DNA from: Salvator merianae
Taxonomy: Eukaryota; Chordata; Lepidosauria; Squamata; Teiidae
Length of the DNA stretch: 64,000 bases
Direction of reading: 5' to 3'
NCBI GenBank assembly: GCA_003586115.2
Contig: QVOM02000021.1
Span: forward strand, 13,319,236 to 13,383,235
This document shows positions 57,776 through 64,000 of this stretch, one piece after another (positions within the stretch are counted from its first letter, which is position 1; every line of letters begins with the position of its first letter). The notes beneath the pieces were generated by a model. That model saw nothing but the letters and a program-made list of their open reading frames with translations. It was not told where the DNA came from and ran no database searches. The position numbers and the translations under genes are program-made.

Positions 57776-59589
57776 AAGATTTCTTTGGAATAAGTTGTGC
57801 TTACCTTCTACTTTAGGAATCTCTAGGAAATGCCACCCTGAATTTTTCCTCAGGTTCACTTGGATATTCCTGGATATTTAAACCATTGATATTTTGCTTT
57901 CTGTGTTTGTATAAATGCTGGAAGTATATTGCAGACACAGGGAAACAGGAGCCAGACTCATAGTAGATCTAAGCCCCAGGAAAATTCATGAAGACATATA
58001 CCCAAATCTGTTGAACCAAGAAGAGGTGAGTAATCCTCTATGTCTGGCCAGGGGGACAAATCTGTATAGGCTTCAAATGTAACAGTGGAATGGGTTTGTT
58101 ATAATATTCTTTCAGAGGTTCTTTGCCTCTTACTGCACACAGTAGAGGAGGAGGCCGTATTGCTCCGTGGCTGATACTTTAATAAGATTGGAGGAATCTT
58201 CATTTTCTGTCCAGCTAGTGCTACGAATGAGAAGACATGGTTGTTCCATCACATTTTCACTTCTGATGTCCAGTTGTATAAAAGTCTTAACAGGATATAC
58301 ATGTGGATATAACAATTGCTAGAGATGCATGCAAGAACATACATAAAATACTATAAATACAACAACTTATAGTAAAATCAATTTGTAAAATGTGTATATG
58401 CATATAATTGGGTACTGGAGTGCAACGTCTCCATAGAATCTGGGACTTTCAACTTTACTTTGTTTTAGATGTCATCCCAGCGATGACTGGGACTCTCAAC
58501 TTCACTTTATCTCAAAAGCCAGATGTTTTGACCCCAGTCTTTTGGGGTCTTCCTTGGTGGCTGCAAGACATACAGATGTGAATCAAATACCAAAACATAT
58601 TATGCAAGAGCTTGTAATGCTCCTATACATTAAAATGAAATAAAGTCAAACATAATTACTTATAATTGTTGAAATCCCACCAAATATTTACAAATTTTTG
58701 TCAGTACTCACATCGATGTAAGATCAATTTCTGCAATAACAAAATATAATTAAAAACATAAAATTTCCATGACTTTAAGACAAATTGTCATATAGATTTA
58801 TAAGAATAAGAACTAAAAGTTACGAAAATACAAACATACTAAAATAAGTGTAAGATCTGCCAACAGCAAAAACTCTTGCCTAGGTCTGTTGAGAATGACC
58901 TACCCTATACTTTCCCACATATATACTATGCTTAAAAGACAAAATAGTAATTGGTGGAAATCCTAGGATTCTCTTGAAGCCATGGGATGTGACTAGCTCT
59001 TGGAGAACATAGGTTAGCTTGAAAAAAAGTCCCAGGCTAGAAACTAGAAGCAAGGCTTGGAACCTGAACTGGGAGGAGAGACTTGGCAGAACTGCAGTAC
59101 CTTGCAAGCCAAAGGCAGTACTGATTTATGGCAGAGAAGTGGAAAAGCCTGGGCTGGGGAAGTACAGGAACTGCAACAGCAGTGGCAGTAGCAGAGACCC
59201 TCAGCAGTGATAGGAAAACAGAGCAGTTGATAGTTCACAAGGCACTAGATCAGGCCAGAGTCTCTTTAAGCTTAAGGCAGGGGTGTCATCAGGAGCAAAG
59301 CCTAGATTTCTACAGACATCCCAAAACACAGAATCCATATATGAGGCAAAAGTTCAAATCCAGTAAGACAGTTCAATTAAAATGGTAGTCCAACATGGAG
59401 CAAAGGAGAAATCAGGATCAAGTCCGAGAGCCAAAAATTCCACAAATGGAGACAATTCCCCACTGGGAGAACTGAGTCTGAAGGGCTGTAAAAGATTGGA
59501 GAAAAAGCACTAGGTAACTGTAGCCTTTCTACACTTATGTGCCACAAGACAGGGTAGGGCACAACACCCCAGAAGACACAACCTATCCC
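57776..59589. other. Intergenic stretch without recognised features
   Basis: AT-rich DNA with scattered short open frames of ordinary composition. A repeated phrase CTGGGACTTTCAACTTTACT / CTGGGACTCTCAACTTCACT at about 58441 and 58489 suggests a small local duplication. No gene or known element. Confidence 0.6.
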
Positions 59590-59960
59590 AAGCTATGACA
59601 GGTTGCTGGTTGAATGCAACAGGCCTGTCTGCATTCAGATGGCCTGTTTCACTCCAGTCCTCATTTCTAGAGAGCCCTCAGAGGCAGCAGCAAAACTCCT
59701 AAGGCCAGGAACAAAAGTTCCTGACCTTTGGAGTGTCTGGCCTGGCCTATTTTGTGGCAGACCCAATTCTAGTGGCACTTCCTGGAGCATCACTGAAAAG
59801 GATCCCCCATAGTATATTGGATCATGGAAGCATGCCATCCACATACCTCCATAGTCTGGTATATCAGCACTGGGCCAGTTGTAGACCTCTTTAAAGAAGT
59901 CTGCAACTGTTCCAGGCTGGGGCACTATTTTTGGCACCCTAGCCTGGTCCATATTTCATC
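59590..59960 (+). repeat. Interspersed repeat family X, copy 3
   Basis: Inverted relative of 22690..23060: TCTGCATTCAGATGGCCTGT, TGCCATCCACATACCTCCAT and TAGCCTGGTCCAT match the complement of that copy in order. Contains no gene. Confidence 0.5.
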
Positions 59961-60278
59961 CAATGTAGAAGAAGTGTGCGAGGGAGCTTGGCCTAGTGTG
60001 CAGACTGCTGCCCTTTTTCCGGAGTTTATTCCACAATAAGGGGCAGTACAGATAGGATCTGTATGTCGTGCTATGTAAGACTCTCCACCATGCAATAAAG
60101 TTGCCTTGATCAGGCCCTCAGGGCAGCTGTCTTCCTTGGGAGTAATGGGAACTGGTGTCACTTAAGGGTCCTTTGTACATAACAGAGACACAGACTCACT
60201 TTTAAAAAATCCCCTGGTGTCCTAATGTTTCCTTTTTCCTAAATATTCCTTACCAAATTATAAGAGTATCTTATATGT

Positions 60279-61103
60279 CAGTGGCCTGTTCACACTTCAG
60301 CCTAGCAAGCATCAAGCATGCTTGCTAACCAAGTGCTTCCACACTTTCTGGAGGCCCAAGCGGCCAGGAGCAGGCTTCATCCGTGCCCAATCACTACTAC
60401 TGCTGGTGTAGTAATTGACAGTCTGGAACCTTACCTGAAGCTCATAGTGAGCTTCAGATAAGGATCCATTCGCACTTACCTACACCACAGTGGCCATCTT
60501 ATGCATGATGGGCAATTAGGCCTGATTGGGGCCGCACAATGCCCCGATTGGGCCTGCGATGCCAGATGGGGCCACGCAGTGCCCAATGCAGTGTTCTGGT
60601 GCCCAGTCAGACACGGGCCCGATCGTCGCCGCAGCAGTAGACGCCAAGTGGCCAGCTCTTGCCATGGAGATTGGAAGGCCCATGCAGTGTGCAGGCACAG
60701 TGGGCTGATCGCGCTTGCACAATGGGCTGATCGCGGCACTGCCATCAGGCCGCGTGATGCTCCAATCATGCCCACGTGACCCAATTGGGCATTCAAGCCA
60801 CCCCAATTGGGCCACCGCACAGCCCGATCACGTAGGCCTGATGGTGCTGCCACGATTGGCCCATTGCACCTGTGCATTGTGTGGGCCTCCCAGTCACTAG
60901 GGCAGCAGCCGGCTGCTTGCCAGCTGCTGCTGTGGCGAGCATTGGGCATGGCTACCAGCATTCGCACCACAAAGGCCGGTACTCAGCTTCAGGTAAGCTT
61001 CTAGGCCCCGTAGTGCAGATGCTGTCCACACGTTGGGGTCTATTCTACCTTAGAATAGGGTAATTATCCCATTCTAAAGTAGAAGGTGCAAATAGGCCCA
61101 GTG
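60279..61103. mobile_element. GGGCCT-type TIR element with hairpins and GC-rich core
   Basis: Left edge CAGTGGCCTGTTCACACTTC; right edge complemented CACTGGGCCTATTTGCACCT. Left subterminal palindrome TAGCAAGCAT (60303-60312) with ATGCTTGCTA (60318-60327). The right subterminal near-palindrome at 61043-61084 starts TTCTACCTTAGAATAGGG. The core (60490-60960) is unusually GC-rich with recurring GATTGGGCC and CAATGCCC phrases. Left-hand sequence is shared with 61819..62028. No transposase. Confidence 0.65.
60490..60960. repeat. GC-rich degenerate repeat core inside the TIR element
   Basis: Recurring words such as CTGATTGGGGCC, CCGATTGGGCCT, CCCAATTGGGC and CCAATTGGGCCA give open frames on both strands that look coding but are low-complexity shadows. 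Base composition is far from that of the flanks. Confidence 0.6.
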
Positions 61104-61818
61104 TGTCTTATGTCAAATTTCTTTTTCTGAAATTTGTTTTACAAGTCTTATTTAACAGAGTATTGTCAAACTACTCTGGCAAGTGACCATTTGAAAATAA
61201 ATAATCACATGCTTAATATGTTTGGCAATCTATAAAAAACTACACAGCTGTAAAATTGTAAATACTGTGGCAAAATTCAATAGCATGGCAGTTAGTTGAA
61301 AATGGAATTCAGAATTATGAGTGTTTTCATCTGACTGTGCACTTTGCTGGAAAGAATTAAACTTGATTTTTTTTTTTAAGATTTCAAGGGTTCAATATTT
61401 TTAGATTCACTGGCATAGGTATTGAATTTGTATCTTTGCCACAGTCCCCAGTAGGAGCCTCTTAGTCGTACAGTATAGTGGCTTGGCATAGTTTTTCCTT
61501 TATGAGCAGAAGATCCCATACCAATATGCTGCCTAAAATATGGCTAAAAAGAATTCAGGGTAGCCTGAGCAGTGCCCCTCTTCACCTTACAAGTTAATGT
61601 TAAAACCCTGAATTGGGCTTGTGAGCAAATTTGATAGTGAATTTTTGGGCTGTAACTCCTTTTATTCCGGGGAAAAGAGCAACATATACAGTATGTTGGT
61701 ACCTCCCTACAAAAGCTTCTAGATATATACTTGGTTTCTGCATGGTATTTCTATGGATTTTCTATGGATTTAAATAGATCTTAAATCCAGTCTGGATGCT
61801 CAAAAGCCATGAGTGTCT

Positions 61819-62028
61819 GGGCCTGTTCACACTTGATGTTAGCAAGCAGTGAGAAAGTTTGCTAGTCAAGTGTTTCCGCCCTTGGCAGAGGCCTGAGCAG
61901 CCGGGAGCAGGTTTCATCTGCTCCCAATTGCTACTAGCTGTGGAGCACTAATTAGTGTCTGCACTACATGGTAAATTACTATGTTAGCACAGACTAATTG
62001 GTCTATGCTAGCCAGTGTGAAAATGCCC
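61819..62028. mobile_element. Short GGGCCT-type TIR element
   Basis: Left GGGCCTGTTCACACTTGATG; right complemented GGGCATTTTCACACTGGCTA. Its left half parallels 60283 onward (TTAGCAAGC, CAAGTGTTTCC, GGGAGCAGGTTTCATCTGCT). Right subterminal near-palindrome at 61983-62012 (GTTAGCACAGAC with GTCTATGCTAGC). About 210 bases, no ORF. Confidence 0.6.
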
Positions 62029-62332
62029 ATTCTGAGGTGAAAATGTGTGCCAGTGAAATAAGCAACATGTGCCTCTAAAAGCATTGCACAACTCTCATAA
62101 AGGACCGTTATTAATCAGCAGTTAAAATGATCTTACCTTACTAGCAGCATGACATGAAAATACTAAATAACAAGTCCAAACATGAGTGAAATAATGTTCT
62201 AACAAACCTAATAGATCGCTATTGCAGTGTATTTTATAATGCAGGAATCACTGCCACTGGCTGTAAACATTTCCCAATTCTGTACAGCTGCAGCTTCTGC
62301 TACAGGATCATAGGAATTAAGTACTAGTCTCC

Positions 62333-63290
62333 CATATAAGAGAACCACGGCCCATGCCCCTCTAGTCCAGCATCTTGTCTCACACCGTGTCCCACCAATT
62401 GCTTCTGGGCAGCAGAAGATGAAGGGAAAACCTTCATCTGCTTTTGACTTCCAGCAAATGGTTTGCAGAGGAATCTTGTCTGTCTCTCCAGCTTGGAAGC
62501 AATACCTAGAAATCAATACTAGTAGACACTGATATACTTGTCCTCCATGAATTTGTCTAACCCTTTCTTAAAGCTATTTAGGTTTGTTGCTGTCACCACC
62601 TCTTCTAGTAGTAAATTCCATAGACTGATGACTCTCTGGGTGAAAAAGTACTTCCCCCTTATTGATCCTAACTCTCCTGCCCATCAGCTTCACAGAGTGT
62701 CCCCTGGTCCTAGTGTTGTGCAATAGAAAAAATATTTTTCTCTATCCACCTTTTCCACACCATGCCTGATTTTATATGTTTCAATCAAGTCTCCCCTTAA
62801 ACTCCATCTTTCAAGGCTGTAGAGGTCTAGACATTGCAGCCTGATTTTGTAAGGAGGTGTTTTTGCCCCTTAATCGTTCTGGTTGCTCTTTTTTGCACTT
62901 TTTCCAGTTCCACAATATACTTTCTGAGGTTTGGCGACCAGAATTGTACACAGTATTTCAAATGTGGCCTCACTATAGATTTTCTATTCCCTTCCTCATT
63001 ACCCCTAGTACTGAGTTTGCTTTTTCACTGCTGTTGCCAGCCTGGGTTGATATCTTCATTGAGTTGTCCAGTAGAACCCTAAGGTCCCTTTCTTAGTCTG
63101 ACTCTGTTGCAGAAAGCTCAATCTGCATCAGTTTATGGGCATAACTGGGGTACTTTGCCCCAGTGTGCATTACTTTGCACTTACAAAGATTGAAACTTAC
63201 CAGTTTGTTACTCACTCACCCAATGTTAAGAGATCCCTCTGGAGCTCCTTGAAATCTCTCTCAGTTTTGACTATCCTGAATAATTTAGGT
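62333..63290 (-). mobile_element. CR1 LINE, antisense, RT C-terminus and tail
   Basis: It begins with the antisense tail (CCATATAAGAGAACCACGGC then GTCCAGCATCTTGTCTCACA) and continues through antisense TTAGGTTTGTTGCTGTCACC (SL--FK block) and CTGGTTCTCTTTTTTGCACT-like text near 62877. It reaches CATCAGTTTATGGGCATAAC near 63128. It is the same family as 46390..46936, and no intact frame remains. Confidence 0.78.
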
Positions 63291-63299
63291 CACAAAGCA

Positions 63300-64000
63300 G
63301 TCTGTTTCAAGGGAAAAGGAGATCAAACCCTTATCTTGGGAGAGCACATGCATTTTATGCTGAGAACACTTTCCTTTGTCCACACTTAAGGCTGCAGCAG
63401 GCTCACTGCATAGAAAAAAAAATCCTCTCTACCCCCCCCACCATTTTGCTCCTCTTTCCCTCTGTGTGATTGGATGACATCTTGCTCTGTTCTCACACCT
63501 CCCCTTCCCCTAAAGGGGAAGACAAAGTTAAAATAAACAACAAAACTAAAAAAAAAAAAAAAAAAATCATTGGGAAAAAGCAAACACAGAGGAGACTGTA
63601 GAAGCAAGAGGGTTTTTTTCTTTTTCTTTTAAACCTAACAAGCAGCACAATTTATCTGTCTCTCTGTTCCTATCTGTCACACACACACACACACACGAGT
63701 GCGCGTGCACACTCCCTCCCAAAAAATAATTCAAGCCTCCAAATACTGCTGCCTCCTCGAGTCCATTTTTCCTCCTCCCTCCCACTGCAGCCAAGGTTTA
63801 TTCCACTGGGGAGGTAGGAAAGCAGCTGCTGCAATTGACAAACAAGCTAGGAACAACCTGATCTGGGCAGGTGAGGGACATGGAGGAAGGAAGAGAAAAC
63901 AAAAGGAAGAGAAATCTGGGCATAAATAGCTAACTTCTAAGGCAGTTGATTGCCCTGTTTCTTTCTCCTCCTCTCTGTCTTATCTGAGGGGAAGGCATTC
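63300..64000. other. Right-edge sequence with simple repeats
   Basis: Contains a 19-base A run (63548-63566), a (CA)n tract (63678-63696) and pyrimidine-rich CTCCTCCCTC stretches. In mammals the next gene past ERCC8 is ELOVL7, but nothing here can be assigned to it. No coding exon recognised. Confidence 0.6.
63678..63696. repeat. (CA)n microsatellite
   Basis: An uninterrupted alternating CA run of 19 bases, followed by GAGTGCGCGTGCAC. Possible length polymorphism. Confidence 0.9.

Noticed and set aside
60476..60970. 164-codon minus-strand frame and several overlapping frames on both strands
   Set aside because: They arise from a GC-rich, stop-poor repetitive core; residues are low-complexity and different frames are equally open.
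63300..64000. Promoter or first exon of a downstream gene such as ELOVL7
   Set aside because: Only simple repeats and pyrimidine-rich sequence; no CpG island comparable to 7.7-8.5 kb and no coding match.

Overview
This is vertebrate nuclear DNA, most likely from a squamate reptile and probably a lizard. It holds intron-rich genes in an AT-rich background. The repeats are a typical squamate mixture: CR1 LINEs ending in an ATTCTATGA repeat, several L2-like LINEs ending in a TATAGGGCGG...AAATAAATA tail, L1 fragments, tRNA-derived SINEs and small TIR DNA transposons. The species is inferred from repeat style only. No prokaryotic operon, CRISPR array, phage or viral gene was found.

The window is organised around one complete gene. 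ERCC8, encoding CSA (the WD40 substrate receptor of the CUL4-DDB1 transcription-coupled repair ligase), runs on the + strand from the ATG at 8398 to the TGA at 55869-55871. I placed 12 coding exons. All introns are GT-AG, the phases join without a frame error, and the product is 397 aa against 396 aa in human. Immediately to the left, on the - strand, lies coding exon 1 of NDUFAF2 (complex I assembly factor, 7662..7788). The rest of NDUFAF2 would lie left of the window, so 1..7661 reads as its first intron. The two start codons are 609 bases apart. A CpG-rich divergent promoter between them carries two CACGTG boxes, one of them the palindrome GTCACGTGAC, a (CG)n tract, an NRF1-type GCGCATGCGT site and a CCAAT box. 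It links a mitochondrial assembly gene to a DNA repair gene.

Region by region: 1-7.6 kb is NDUFAF2 intron 1, with young CR1, L2 and an internally deleted L1. 7.7-8.5 kb is the promoter and both first exons. 8.5-55.9 kb is the ERCC8 body, whose introns hold most of the mobile elements, several of them nested. 55.9-64 kb is the ERCC8 3' UTR and downstream intergenic DNA with CR1 pieces and hairpin-bearing TIR elements. No exon of a downstream gene was recognised.

I see no new multi-gene system. The most unusual signals are: (i) a family of GGGCCT-type TIR elements that carry perfect subterminal palindromes differing from copy to copy; (ii) two CR1 copies collinear over 507 bases with one difference seen by eye, one of which split a SINE with a CR1-like tail; (iii) a DNA transposon inserted between the A and B boxes of a tRNA-derived SINE; (iv) an overlapping upstream ORF in strong context at the ERCC8 start; and (v) an unidentified protein-like remnant antisense in ERCC8 intron 1.
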